Under the pieces are notes generated by a model. The model saw nothing but the letters and a program-made list of their open reading frames with translations, searched no databases and was not told where the DNA came from. Position numbers and translations under genes: made by a program. A stretch of DNA of 64,000 bases, taken from Lytechinus variegatus (taxonomy: Eukaryota; Echinodermata; Echinoidea; Temnopleuroida; Toxopneustidae). Position 1 is the stretch's first letter. The number at the start of each line of letters is the position of its first letter. Where the stretch lies: the NCBI RefSeq assembly GCF_018143015.1, contig NC_054756.1:28537440-28601439 (forward strand), given 5' to 3'. Shown here piece after piece: positions 32,901 to 45,029 of the stretch.

Positions 32901-35536
32901 CACTTGACGAGATTGTGAGGTACTTATTTTCTTTCGAAGTCGATGTTGACTTACATTTATCAACTTTATATGGTAGCATTGCGGGGTATCAAATGTCATG
33001 CAATGCCAAGCGGACTTCGAAAAAAAAGTTACAAGCCCTCGGTCGTCGTCCTGCCTCCATGGGTCATTATTCCATTCATATCAGTAATAAGTCGATTTAT
33101 GGAAGAAACGTTCGAAATCCTACATTCTGTATATTATTCACAAGATACGTGAATTATCAAAATCAACCAAAAATTAGACTGTTTTTGTATTTACTTTTTC
33201 CATGTACAGACTTGTACCAAAACTCTTCATGCTTGGTATGGCAGAGCACAGTTCGTCGATCCTGACAACTGCAGTTATTTGTCCATTTTCCAGTCGACAG
33301 AGAGCGCTTCCGATATGGAAGAAAGCGCGTCGATTATGTCAGAAAGCACTTCGGTCATGACAGAGAGCTCTGCCACTATGTCAAGAAGCACTTCAGTTAT
33401 GACAGATAGGTCTGAGGCTATGTCAAGTAGCATTTCGGTTTTTACAGGAATCCCTTCAATAAAGACAGAATCATCGATGTCATCGGGTTTCAAGACAACT
33501 TTGTCATCAACACAAATGACGTCCTACTTAACGAGTTCCGAAAGGGAGGAATCTTCGACACCCGTTGCCCAACATCAACTGCGTAAGTGATTCCTGATGA
33601 ATCAGTAGCGTAGCCAAAAACTTTGAGGGGCCAAACATGGGGCATTGGGGCAAAATTTCTGAAAAAGCAGGGAGTGATTAAAAATTTCATAATATATTTT
33701 GACACAATATTCTGAATATAGTTTCATATTTTACCCGCTTTCTGTTCCTCGTCTTTCCTTTGTCTTTTTTTTCTTGTTTGAGAATTTTTTAATTTCTTAA
33801 TTCATTCATTTCTTTCATTCTTTGATTTTTTTTTCTTTCTTTTTTTTTCTTTCTTTCTTTCTTTCTTTGATTTTTCTTTCTTTCTTTCTTTCCTTCTTTA
33901 TTGATAGTATTCATACATAGCGCTTTACATTGAAATTATCATTTTACAAACGTGTTATCATATAGTTATCTATCATTGTCACCCCTATCTCTCTTTATTT
34001 TTGACACTCTTGTTTCTCAGGTACCCTCTCTATAGCCATACCACTATTGTGCATAACAATTATTATACTCGTCATGTCTATGTCTTTTTTCAAACGAAGG
34101 TAAGTTGGATTATGCACTTTGATTCATTCATGAAATTATATAAAGCATAACGTTAAAATAATTTTCAAAGCCAATACGAACGAGCAGCTAAATTAACACC
34201 ACCTCTTAGACCCGGTTCCTTACTCAAAATGCAACGCTATATAAACATTATGCGCAGTGTAGTCTTATAATAAAAATCCACTTGATTGAACACTGTAATT
34301 TCCTTCTGAATACATTTATACCGCAGTAAATATTCAGGCAAGTAGCAAATTTATAATCATTTTTATTTAAAATCATATTTATAACCTATTACGGTTCTCA
34401 TGTAGCCCTCGCTCGTGGCTGCTACTGTTTCAAGCAGTTACCTACTTATTAATGCTGGCCCCTTCATTTTTACCCACTTTACTACTTTACATGCTTCATT
34501 TATTAAGTTTTCAGTCTTATACATTATTTATATTTTCGATTGTCACACAAAAATGTACTCATTTATTTCATTGTTACTGTATCAGGTTTTTTTTTTCATT
34601 TGTTTTCGAACAGTAAAATTTTGATTTATCAGCTAATTTGACACTCGATTCATTCATAACTTGTTTCTGGGAATAATATTTACAATAATTTCCCTCACCA
34701 TTAAATTATTAGAAAATAATACAGCAAACTGAGGAAAGTTACACTGTAAAGAGCATTTGAATTTTTTTCGGTTCCCAATAATTTAGGCACAGAGATAGAA
34801 CTAAGGTAAGCTGGGATTTAAAATGCTTGCCAATAGGTCATTGCAATTTGCATTACGCAGAAGAAGAAGACGGCCTCCCCCTGATAATGGAGTCAGATGT
34901 CGGCAACTACCACACCCCAATCAAACACCATCGAATGTCGCAAACGTGGCAAACTGCGTCACCCTTGAGACCAATGACGAATCGGCTTACCACTTACTTC
35001 ATGGCGGCAGGGAGCTTGGAGACTACCACACCTACGAACTTGCTGATCTTACCCCACAAGGAGGCAACAGTAGCCAACACCAGGATACACCCCAGAGGCC
35101 GAACAATACCAAGCCATTTCAAATCTTCGATCAGTCAGGAAGTAACCATCTCCGAGAGGAACCTGCTTCCAGGATGAAGAGCAATTGCCATGGTCTTTCG
35201 GGAGAAAGCCAAAGCCAACGGCACTCTACCTCGCATACCGGCATGGCAGACGAGACAGCAAATCCGTCACTATCTCCTGATGAAGAATACGACAGACTGA
35301 AGCGCCCTCTGGCTCTCGACCTACATACGGTCGCAGGGAACGTCTATGGCAAACTGGATGACCCAAAGAGGTCTGATCGAAAAGTCGATGGCCCTGATTC
35401 TCCGGATTACTTTGTCTTGGAAAAACAAGATGAAAATCAAACCGACTCTCTGGAATATTTCGTCTTGGAAAAACAAGAAAATGAAATTAAAGTTGACGTA
35501 GATAGGGATGATCATGTATATTTTGTTCTTAAGTAA
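29878..35536 (+). CDS. Second Tyr-tail transmembrane receptor, five exons, novel Cys-rich ectodomain
   Basis: The exons are 29878-29980, 32515-32714, 33210-33582, 34021-34099 and 34861-35536. Phases run 1, 0, 1, 2 and all agree, giving 1431 nt (476 aa plus stop). Parts: signal peptide (1-22); a domain with 11 Cys over exons 2 and 3 (about 35-122) that I do not recognise; a Ser/Thr stalk of 7-residue repeats; TM (about 227-247, SIAIPLLCITIIILVMS); a basic stop-transfer run; and a 225-residue tail with YHLL, YHTY, YDRL, YGKL and three YFVL motifs. It shares plan and phases with receptor 1 but no ectodomain. Likely a surface receptor acting through Src-family kinases and SH2 proteins (inferred). 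Exon 2 is the least certain link. Confidence 0.72.
30690..31575. mobile_element. TIR element split by a LINE, intron 1 of receptor 2
   Basis: The left end TGGGTCAGATGCATAAAAAA then GTAGCAATTGCT is mirrored at the right by AGTAGCAATTGC-complement and TTTTTATGCATCTGACCCA. AGCAATTGC palindromes recur inside. The target duplication is unclear. The LINE at 30745-30990 is nested in it. Confidence 0.75.
30745..30990 (+). mobile_element. LINE 3' tail nested in a TIR element
   Basis: The frame with TSVTTFKGNLKTYLYKSVF matches the last residues of CR1/L2-type ORF2. The 3' UTR carries GCGCCTTGAGCATCTAATCA and GTGCGCTATATAAATC before (ATT)n. Confidence 0.8.
31000..32514. other. Rest of intron 1 of receptor 2
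   Basis: Holds a hAT-like end (CGTGCCCCCATCTATACGCCAGTG complement of CAGTGGCGTA type) near 31860 and an NRF1-like palindrome TTGCGCATGCGC at about 32295-32306. No further exon passes both splice-site and phase tests. Confidence 0.4.
32515..32714 (+). CDS. Receptor 2 exon 2: Cys-rich domain, first part
   Basis: After TTAG, phase 1: HINKTCCRVYSCGQPSVNTG, NRHRHDGRQTVPGFV, QPCEICCDCKRMGLGNYQ, CDLCLHYNQQFSA, ending in phase 0 at GTAAGC. Nine Cys in 66 residues, open across 200 nt, and more GC-rich than its flanks. The phase-0 exit fits only the next exon. No known domain recognised. Confidence 0.65.
33210..33582 (+). CDS. Receptor 2 exon 3: end of Cys-rich domain plus Ser-rich stalk
   Basis: Acceptor TTTTTCCATGTACAG, then TCTKTLHAWYGRAQFVDPDN and CSYLSIFQ, which close the Cys-rich part; the W...DPDNCS ending recalls Sushi/HRM C-termini but that is weak. 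A tandem 21-nt repeat follows, encoding SESTSVMT-like heptads (ESTSVMT, ESSATMS, RSTSVMT, DRSEAMS). The donor is GTAAGT in phase 1. Confidence 0.75.
33820..33898 (+). repeat. (CTTT)n microsatellite
   Basis: A long pyrimidine CTTT/CTTTT run in the intron upstream of the TM exon. Confidence 0.9.
34021..34099 (+). CDS. Receptor 2 exon 4: transmembrane helix
   Basis: Acceptor TTGTTTCTCAG; TLSIAIPLLCITIIILVMSM then SFFKR and two bases of Arg; donor GTAAGT. A one-span TM exon ending in phase 2, as in receptor 1. Confidence 0.85.
34861..35536 (+). CDS. Receptor 2 exon 5: long cytoplasmic tail with YFVL repeats
   Basis: Acceptor TTGCATTACGCAG with one base completing Arg, then RRRRPPPDNGVRCRQ. A second in-phase acceptor 24 nt upstream (exon from 34837) would add eight residues. 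Tyr motifs run YHLL, DYHTYEL, EEYDRL, NVYGKL, DYFVLEKQ, EYFVLEKQ and VYFVLK at the C-terminus. LEYFVL and SAYHLL fit the ITIM pattern; the YxxL pairs are spaced more widely than a classic ITAM. The two EKQ copies are a recent DNA duplication. TAA stop at 35534-35536. Confidence 0.85.
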
Positions 35537-35907
35537 AATTACATTGTCTTTGGCAGAAACAGAGTGCTTTCTTTTCGATTATACAAAATTCCAGGACGGC
35601 ATTGTTTTTCTAGATTCTTAGAAAAAGGGGCAAATTTGAACCATTTTGTCCTGTTTTTGGAACCCTCGAGAAAAAAGGGTTTCCCAACAGGGTATTACTT
35701 GCTAAAGAGCTTTAAATAATGATATAACGAATCCAAAAGGTGCCAAAACGCACCGCCAAAACCAGTGTTTAAGGTGATTTAGATCCTTGTAGGGGACATT
35801 TTAAGGTTCCAAATACGGGACAGCATAGAACCCTATAAGATTATTTTTTTATATTGCACGATACTACAAAACGTTTATAAGTTATTATAAACAATCATTA
35901 GAATGTC

Positions 35908-35913
35908 AATAAA
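35908..35913 (+). promoter_or_regulatory. Likely polyadenylation signal of receptor 2
   Basis: AATAAA lies 372 nt after the stop codon. Confidence 0.5.
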
Positions 35914-36339
35914 CGGTTACACAGTCCCTTGTATATACATCTTTCTTTGTATTAACAGCTTATTGATAACCAGGTATAGATGATTTGTTTTCTTTATTCG
36001 ATGAGTGCTATGCTATGCTACCATGACTTCGACATCTGCAATCTTTATTTTTCATTTTCATTTCATTTCATTTCATTTATTTCAAATTCTCATTAAAAAA
36101 CATACAACATACAAATCAAAGAATACACTACATGTATATACAGATAAGGATACAAAAATAGAACAACAACAGAATAAATGAGAATATGAGGGAGCCAGCA
36201 TAGGCCAAAGGCCTTTCTAAGGCTGGGCTCCCTAGACCATAATAAAATCATAATAATTGTAGATGGGAGAGAGAGAGAGAGAAAGAGAGAGAGAATCTAA
36301 AGTTAATTCATTGAGAAATTTGTATGTGTATAGTTAAAG

Positions 36340-36700
36340 GGCAAGACCAGCCAAACAAAAAATTAGTTGGTTTGATATGCAAATGAGAACACTGATGACA
36401 TCATCCAGCACTATTTCTTTTGTATTCGTTATATGAAATACGTAGTATTCTAATTTTCTCATTGTCATGTGAAGCGAAATTTCATTCATCCCTGAACATG
36501 TGGAATTACCACTACTTCAGCATTTTTCGGTTCAAATAAGAGATTCCTCATTGTCAAATCTGCAAAAATTGAAATATTTGTATAATTCAAATTATAAAAA
36601 GAGAAAGGAAGCAGTCACCTTTTTTTTACACCAGATATTGATTAAATTTTAAGTACAAAGATTTTTGTTTTTTTTCTCTATAGATTCAAATCAAATTGCT
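36340..36700. repeat. Degenerate copy of the foldback family
   Basis: ATGCAAATGAG, GATGACATCA, CACTATTTCTTTTGTATT and the TTTCATTC...CCTGAACATGTGGAATT block match the loop of the 22167-22775 element in the same order. A (GA)n run (36267-36295) lies just before it. Confidence 0.7.
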
Positions 36701-36800
36701 TATTTTCTCAATTTGCTCAATTTCTTATTGAACAGTGGTAGAATTGGTAGACGAGCATATTTTGTTAGCATAATTGCATTTCATACTGCTGTCTACTATA

Positions 36801-37787
36801 CAGTGCGTATCAAAAAAAGTTTACACTTTGAAAAGATCCTGTAAAATGATACATTTGTAATATCCTGAAGATTGTTCCACATTTTAACATTGGTACAGGT
36901 CCATTAAAGCAAATAACGATATAACTGTCGAAAAATATTTCCGCTTGAGTGAGCACCACTTACTTTTGAAAAGTTAGTGAAAAATGATTTGCGCAGAAAT
37001 TTGAAATAGTTATGCGAATAAAAGTAGACCTTAATCATGAAGAACACAAGGAATTTAGCTAGTAAAAGTGATTTTAAGATATCTTCTGCATTGTTTGACT
37101 TGTTTCCTTGCCCAAAACACTTCGAAGAGTGCATTTTGCCCCACCCCACTCCCCACACACCGAGGCCATCGTGACGATATTTGCTTTACACTCAGTTGGG
37201 ATTTACATGGAATGGCTTAAGCTTGATTTTTTATTTTGTTAGTCATTGCTAAGCTTGGGAAAAGTGTAGAGAAACAAGTATTAAATGAAAAATGAAATGT
37301 AAACCAACTTTCAATAATAAAAACTTAGTGAAAAAATGCTGGAGATGTCTGATACAAACTTTTGTTCAGATTCAGTTATGTCCTCAGATCCAGCTGGCAC
37401 AAATAGGGTAAAGGTTGTGCTTATTGAGTGTTGAAATTTCAATTTGGGTGGCAAAATTGTTATAAAATGCTTGAATGTATCTGTTTTATTCCAATTGACT
37501 AAAAGTGCAAGGGAAATGTATGATAAATCTTTCGTAGTGTCAGTTTGATTTCGTCCTTTCGACTTGGCACAGAATGAAAACGAGCATTTCTGCGCAAACA
37601 GATTTCTGCGAGCTTTACAGAAATGGACAGTGCTCACTCAAGTGTAACATTCTGACAAAACTTTTACTTTCATTGGATAGATGAGACCCAAATCCAAGAT
37701 TATATGTGAAAAAATTTCCCACGTGTTTTTTTTTTTATAATTCCCAGGACTTTTTCAAAGTGTAAACTTTTTTTTTGATACGCACTG
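36801..37787. mobile_element. Mariner-like non-autonomous element, 987 bp
   Basis: Ends CAGTGCGTATCAAAAAAAGT then TTACACTTTGAAA, and the complement at the right; TA on both sides. Inner arms share GAGTGAGCACCACTTACTTT-type blocks with the copy at 54081-54701, which lies in the opposite orientation. No transposase ORF. Confidence 0.85.
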
Positions 37788-39418
37788 TATTGGTAAAATT
37801 ATTCACAAAAACAAGTCGATTAACAAAAAGAGAAAACAGAAAAAGCACGAAAATAATTACCGAAACTAGATGCATAACACGGAAGTTATGGCACTTTTTT
37901 ACTTTCGCTTATGGGTATCCAGATGGTGTTATGTCATAATGGGGAAACTGAATCCAACTCGAGCGATGATAGACCATTCGAATTAACGTAATAATTTCGA
38001 TCGATTAAAGTGGTTTCGCCGGTCTGGCTGCGGCATTGACGAGGAAGTCGCACAAAAACTATTGCACGTTCATGATTCTTTACAATATTTTTGTTGATTA
38101 TGATATATAAAATATTTCTTTTGTGTGTGAATTTTAGTTTTCATTGAAATAAATCATTCGGAATCACAATATCGAAAAACAAATATTGCATGTTTATGAT
38201 CGTTTGAAATATATTCTTTGTTAAAAATGATACTGATATATTTTACAATTAAGTTTTCATTGAAGTAAATCGTCAGGTATCACAATATCAATAAACGATT
38301 TACTGGTTAAAACATAAAATCATGGAACACAAGGAAAGGGAAAAAGGTTTAAAAAATATAAAGGAAAAAATCATGAAGGCTAAGGGGTCGGACGTACACA
38401 TTTTATGGAATTGCCCATAGGGCGAACCTACATGTATCATTACACCCCTCTTTCATCTCGTTTCTCATTTTATTAAAACCCTAATAGTAGACTTGTTAAC
38501 TGCAAAAAAAGGGGGTGAACGCTGCATTTTTTAGTACAAATGTCCCACTTGGCACAAATGTTCCTTGAGTCAAAAGAAAAAGATTCATCCAAAGAGACAA
38601 GCTGTATCTATGCAAATAAGCAAGTAATTTGCACAAATTTGCATATTATGTCTATTTAGTAAAAACAAGTATTTCAGAATATAACCAGATTTGCCCTTAA
38701 AATGGAAATAAAGACGTAGGGTAAGACAGGGAAGAAAATTGTCATAAAATAATTGGGATAACCTTGTTTATTATTACCTAATTTACATAAATTATGCAAA
38801 TTATAATTTAAAACATAGTATTTTTTCATGAATCCTGAACTGTTTTTTAAAAAAGACAGCATCTAATACACGATGTCAACATTCTACATGAAAGATTATA
38901 TATTAGCGAAAACATCGATATGCTTCATGGCAGTATTAGAGTCTTAATTTGCTTAGCAAGAGGGCAAATATGTCAAAATGTATGACGTGATATTGCACTA
39001 AACCGAGACCAAAACAACCTCTATGTCACAGTCAATGGTATGTCATTCACAATCCCAACACAATAGCTTCCATCGGCTTCTCGTATCGCTTTTGTTGGTG
39101 TGTCCGCCACACCGTAATCTATGATACATACGGGCAAAATGCATTCCGGTATCGGTAAAACATCTATTAATTTTGTTTTATTTGTTTCTAATTTGTTTCT
39201 CTTGGAAAATTTACAGGAGACATTGCTTTGCAGGTTACTGCTTTAATGAAGCTCTGGCACATGAATCATGACGAATTTACCCCACCTCAATCCATATTTT
39301 AGCTTTGGTTTGTTAAAGTATATATCTTTTGGAGACCCCAAAGTGGCAAAACTGCATTCCCCGCGGCATTCCCTCTACTTGACAAAACCAGTTTGACTTG
39401 TATTATCGACTTGGAAAA

Positions 39419-42400
39419 TAGTAGACTTGTTAAGAGGTTGAACGCTGCATTTTTGAGTACAAATGTCCCACTTGGCACAAATGTTCCTTGAGTCAAAAGA
39501 AAAAGATTCATCCAAAGAGACACGCTGTCTCTATGCAAATAAGCAAGTAATTTGCATAAATTTGCATATTAGGTCGATATAGTAAAAACAAGTATTTCAG
39601 AATATATATTTAACCAGAACTGCCCTAAAATTGGAAATAAAGACTAAGGGTAAGACAGGGAAGAAAATTGACATAAAATAATTGGGATATCCTTGTTTAT
39701 TATTACCTAATTTACATAAATTATGCAAATTATAATTTAAAACAGAGTATTTTTTCATGAATCCTGAACTGTTTTTAAAAAAACAGCAACTAATACACAA
39801 TGTCAACATTCTACATGAAAGAGAATATATTAGCGAAAACATCGATATGCTTCATGACAGTATTAGTGTCTTAATTTGCTTAGAAAGAGGGCAAATATGT
39901 CAAAATGTATGACGTGATATTGCACTAAAACGAGACCAAAACAACCTCTATGTCACAGTCACACTCACGAATCGGACAATAAAGCGATCAATGGTATGTC
40001 ATTCGAAATAACACAATCTCAACACAATAGCTTCCATCGGCTACTCGTATCGCTTTTGTTGGTGTATCTGCCACACCGTAATCTACGGGATATACGGGCA
40101 AAATGCATTTCGGTATCGGTAAAAAAATATTAATTTTGTTTTGTTTCTCTTGGAAAATTTACAGGAGACATTGCTTTGCAGTTTACTGCTTTTATGAAAC
40201 TCTGGCACATGAATCATGACGAATGTATCCTACCTCAATCCATATTTTAACTTTATCAAAATATATATCTTTTGGAGACCCCGAAGTGGAAAACTGCTTT
40301 CCCCCGGCATTCCCGCCACTTAACAAAACCAGTTTAACTTGTATAATTGACTTGGAAAAGACAGATGTATGAGACATCAGTCAACACGTTTCCTGAAGAA
40401 AGTTTTTTTTTGTTTATTTAAGCCTACGCCCACGGGAGCCCTCCGAATCTATTCAATCCCCTCCCCGTATTTCGACTTTAAATTTAAAAAATTATCGTGT
40501 TTTAAAACCATCGGCCAGGTAAATTGCGTTATTTGGTATAATAAAGCAACTTTTATATCTATATTTTTATATTTACATTCATCATTACTGATATTATTAT
40601 AATTATTATTAATATTATTATTATTGTTCTGTCGTTTGTAATAATGCTCTAGCACAGTAAATTATATAACCCAACAGGAGAATGTCTGCATGGATACACT
40701 TTCCCTTTTTGGTTTCATGTATTAAAAATAGTTTATTGTCTTTAGAACTCTTAAAAGATTACTTTTGCTTGTATTGAAATCTTGGAATAGATTGAGGAGA
40801 AAATACTCTACAATTGACATGAAGAAGAGCTGTGGTACATTGAAGAACAGCCACACAGCCCTTTATTTATTCCACTCTGTTGAATTCAAATATTTTTAGA
40901 GCCCAATCGGAAGAAAGATGCATTTCTTCTACACACAGTAAAGCCTCTTTGCGTTCTCCTCTAGAAAAGAAAAGAACATATAGAAGATGGTTATATATCT
41001 CATAAAATAAGTTCGTGTATGTGACGGTGGTCTGTCGAAGTTGCCCAACCGTTTATTTTGTTTTGACAATATGTATTTAGAATATCGTCTAAATGAAGCC
41101 CTCATCTGGAAAAGGGCACTTATTAAAGGCAGAATGTACATTATATAGAGGGGGCCCTGGTAATTGGAAGCGGGGGCTGAAGCTTGTTGAATTTCTTGGG
41201 ACCTAAAATTTTACATTAAACCTTTTTTGCTTTTCAAATTTTACTTGGATATACTTGGATGTTGAGACGTAAAGCAATATGCTTATGTGCCCATCAAGAA
41301 TTGACATCAAGAAATTTAACAAGCAAATAAACAAAAAGGATTGCACTAACACACGCAGCACCCCCCCCCCTTTCCGGAAAATCTTGCGGGGGGGCTTCAG
41401 CCCCCGCTTCCAAGTACCAGGGCCTCCTCTATATAATGTAGATGCTGCCTTTAATAAGTGCCCTTTTCCAGATGAGGGCTTCATTTAGACGATATTCTAA
41501 ATATATATTGTCAAAACAAAATAAAGGGTTGGGCAACTTTGACGGGCCTCCGTCATGTACACGAACTTATTTTATGCGATATAAAACGCCTTCCATGTTT
41601 TTTTTTTCAAGAGAAGAAAGTAAAGAGGCTTTACTGTGTGTAGTAGAAATGTATCTTTCTTCCGAATGGGCTCTAAAAATATTTAGATTTAACATAGAGT
41701 GGAATAAATAAAGGGGTTTGAGTATTTTAGAGCTTACGTGTGGCTTTTCTTCAATATACCGCAGCTCTTCTACATGTCAATTGTAGAGTATTTTCTCCTT
41801 AATCTATTCCAAGATATCAATACAAACAAAAGTAATCTTTTAAGAGTTCTAAAGACAAACTATTAAAACCAAAAGGGGAAAGGGTATCCTAGGCATGCTC
41901 CTGTTGGGTTATAGCCTTTACTGTGCTAGAGCATTATTACAAACTGCAGAACAATAATGATAATAATAATAATAACAACTATAAATATAATAATAATGAT
42001 AATAATAATATTAATATAGATGAATATGAAATATAGATATAACAGTTGCTTTATTATACCAAAAACGCAATTTGCCTTACCGGTGGCTTTAAAACACGAT
42101 ATTTTTTTATTTAGTGTCGAAATACAGAGAGGGGACGGGGTAAATTAGGAGGGATCCCGTGGACGGAGGCAGTGGCGTACCGTGGGTCATGGCATGGGGG
42201 GGGCACCAGCAAAAATTTTGAGTCACTAGTGAGCGCGCGAAGCGCGCCCAGTTGCCAGGTATACTGACCTAATAGAGTCACTTTAAGGACAGTGTCATTA
42301 AACGGATATGTATTTCATTGGTCAAATAATGCGAGCGCGAAGTGCGAGCTGAAATTTTTTGATATTCAGACCTTAAAAAGGACACTATAATTAATCTTTT

Positions 42401-44372
42401 GTAATCATGATACGTACCTGTCTCACTAAATAATGCGAGCGCGAAGCGCGAGCTGAAATTTTTTTAAATATTGACCCCAAACAGGAAGATTTTAAGGACT
42501 ATATTTTAGGAATCCATTAAGAGTATACACATCTCACCATAGTCATCTAATGCGAGTGCCAATAAGCGCTTGCTGAATTTGTTAGAATTACATCTAAACA
42601 TGCACATAATGCACTTGTAATCATGATTAAAATACCCATCTCACTAATCAAATCTTGCGAGCGCGAAGCGCGAGCTGAAAATTTAGGAAATTCAGACCCG
42701 AAGAGGGGCATTGTTTGTAGGAATTCACGAAGACCATACGTAGTTCACTTACCATATGATGCGAGCGCGAAGCGCGAGCTGAAAATTTTTGATATTCAGA
42801 TCAGAAAAAGGGACATTTTAAGGACTGACTCTAGGAATTCATGGAGAGCAGACATATTTCACCAATCCACTACTGCGAAGGAAATGTTTTATATCAAGAC
42901 CTTAAAATGGGGCACTCACTTTGAGTAGTCATGAAAAAGAAGCATACTATTGTACATAAAACAATAATAACCCGAAGTGCGAGGAAATATATTAGGCAGT
43001 ATGTTGTATATTGACTTGAAAACGGGAGGATTTAGTATAACAGGGTTATATGTCTCGTTAAACAGACAATGCGAGCACCAGGAACAATGAAGACATAGGC
43101 CCTGAGCAAATTATGGTTCGTAAAGTAATGAAAAAAATGTTTCTTATGTAATATAACATTACATAATTACGATATGATATGACATTATACATATAATGAA
43201 CAATAATATCTTTTTTCCCACTACGTTTATTTTCCTTTCTCCCTCTTTTTCTCCTTTTCACCGTTTTTTTTTTTTGGTCAGCCGATTGGGGGGGGGGGGG
43301 CACGTGCCCCCCACCCCCCCCCCGTAGTTACGCCACTGGACGTAGGCTTAAATAATAATAAAAAAATATCTTCTGGAAACATGTTAACTGATGTCTCATA
43401 CATCTCTCTTTTCCAAGTCGATAATACAAGTCAAACAGGTTTTGTAAAGTAGCGGGAATGCCGCGGGGGAATGCAGTTTTGCCACTTCGGGGTCTCCAAA
43501 AGAAATAAATTTTAACAAAGTTAAAATGTGGATTGAGGTGGGGTACATTCGTCGTGATTCATGTGCCAGAGCTTCATTAAAGCAGTAATCTGCAAAGCAA
43601 TGTCATCCTGTAAATTTTCCAAGAGAAACAAAACAAAATTAATAGTGTTTTACCGATACCGAAATGCATTTTGCCCGTATACATGGTATATCCCGTAGAT
43701 TACGGTGTGGCAGATACACCAACAAAAGCGATACGAGTAGCTGATGGAAGCTATTGTGTTGAGATTGCGTTATCTCGAATGACATACCATTGATCGCTTT
43801 ATTGTCCGATTCGTGAGTGTGACTGTGACATAGAGGTTGTTTTGGTCTCGTTTTAGCGCAATATCACGTCATACATTTTGACATATTTGCCCTCTTTCTA
43901 AGCAAATTAAGACACTAATACTGTCATGAAGCATATCGATGTTTTCGCTAATATATTCTCTTTCATGTAGAATGTTGACATTGTGTATTAATTGCTGTTA
44001 TTTATAAAACAGTTAAGGATTCATAAAAAAATACTCTGTTTTAAATTATAATTTGCATAATTTATGCAAATTAGGTAATAATAAACAAGGATATCTCAAT
44101 CATTTTATGTCAATTTTCTTCCCTGTCTTACCCTTAGTCTTTTATTTCCAATTTTAGGGCGGTTCTGGTTAAATATATATTCTGAAATACTTGTTTTACT
44201 ATATCGACCTAATATGCAAATTTATGCAAATTTCTTGCTTATTTGCATAGATACAGCGTGTCTCTTTGGATGAATCCTTTTCTTTTGACTCAAGGAACAT
44301 TTGTGCCAAGTGGGACATTTGTACTCAAAAATGCAGCGTTCACCCCTTTTTTTGCAGTTAACAAGTCTACTA
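39419..44372. mobile_element. Inner copy of the long-arm foldback element
   Basis: Same tips TAGTAGACTTGTTAA/TTAACAAGTCTACTA. Flanked by AAA (39416-39418 and 44373-44375); the empty site CTTGGAAAAGACAGATG is seen intact inside this copy at about 40350-40370. The left arm runs to about 41165, the spacer to about 41400, and the right arm to 44372, interrupted by a hAT element (42170-43338). About 3.8 kb without that insertion. Short ORFs in the arms repeat in every arm and look noncoding. Confidence 0.9.
42170..43338. mobile_element. Non-autonomous hAT element, 1169 bp, inverse of the 9803 copy
   Basis: Target duplication GACGGAGG (42162-42169) and GACGTAGG (43339-43346), 7 of 8 identical. Tips CAGTGGCGTACCGTGGGTCA and the complement of CAGTGGCGTAACTACGGGG, with long G/C homopolymers inside the tips. 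Five or six units of the AGCGCGAAGCGCGAGCTGAA array fill 42225-42790. Confidence 0.9.
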
Positions 44373-45029
44373 AAAGACAGATGTATGAGACATCAGTTAA
44401 CATGTTTCTTGAATATATTTTTTTTGTTTATTTAAGCCTATGTCCACGGGAGCCCTCCGAATTCACCCCATCCCCTCTCTGTATACTAAATAAAAAAAAA
44501 TATCGTGTTTTAAAGCCACCAGCAAGGCAAATTGCGTTTTTGGTATAATAAAGCAACTTTTATATCTATATTTCATATTAATCTATATAAATATTATTAT
44601 TATCAATAATATTATCTTTATTATTATAATTGTTGTTGTTATTATTATTGTTATTATTGTTCTACAGTTTGTAATAATGCTCTAGCACAGTAAAGGGTTA
44701 TATAGGGTTAGCCTAGGATACCCTTTCCCATTTTGGTTTTATGTATTAAAAAATGGTTTATTGTCTTTAGAACTCTTAAAAGATTACTTTTGTTTGTATT
44801 GATAACTTGGAATAGATTGAGGAGAAAATACTCTAAAATTGACATGTAGAAGAGCTGTGGTACATTGAAGAAAAGCCACACGTAAGCTCTAGAATACTCA
44901 AACCCCTTTATTGATTCCACTCTGTGTTAAATTTGAATATGTTTAGAGCCCATTTGGAAGAAAGATGCATTTCTACTACACACTTTAAAGCCTCTTTAGT
45001 CTTTACTTTCTCCTCTTGAAAAAAAAACG

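Noticed and set aside
34787-34805. 19-nt micro-exon (AG before, GTAAGC after) between the TM and tail exons of receptor 2
   Set aside because: It would leave phase 0, which does not match either in-phase acceptor of the tail exon (34837 or 34861).
34827-35177. Alternative 116-codon frame in the receptor 2 tail exon
   Set aside because: The overlapping frame gives Tyr motifs to the end, a basic stop-transfer run and a proper C-terminus; this one stops early and has no such pattern.
39299-44548. Repeated ORFs of the LLTQGTFVPSGTFVLKNAAF type in the foldback arms
   Set aside because: They appear in every arm because the arms are copies, are short, and have no start context or conservation beyond the DNA.
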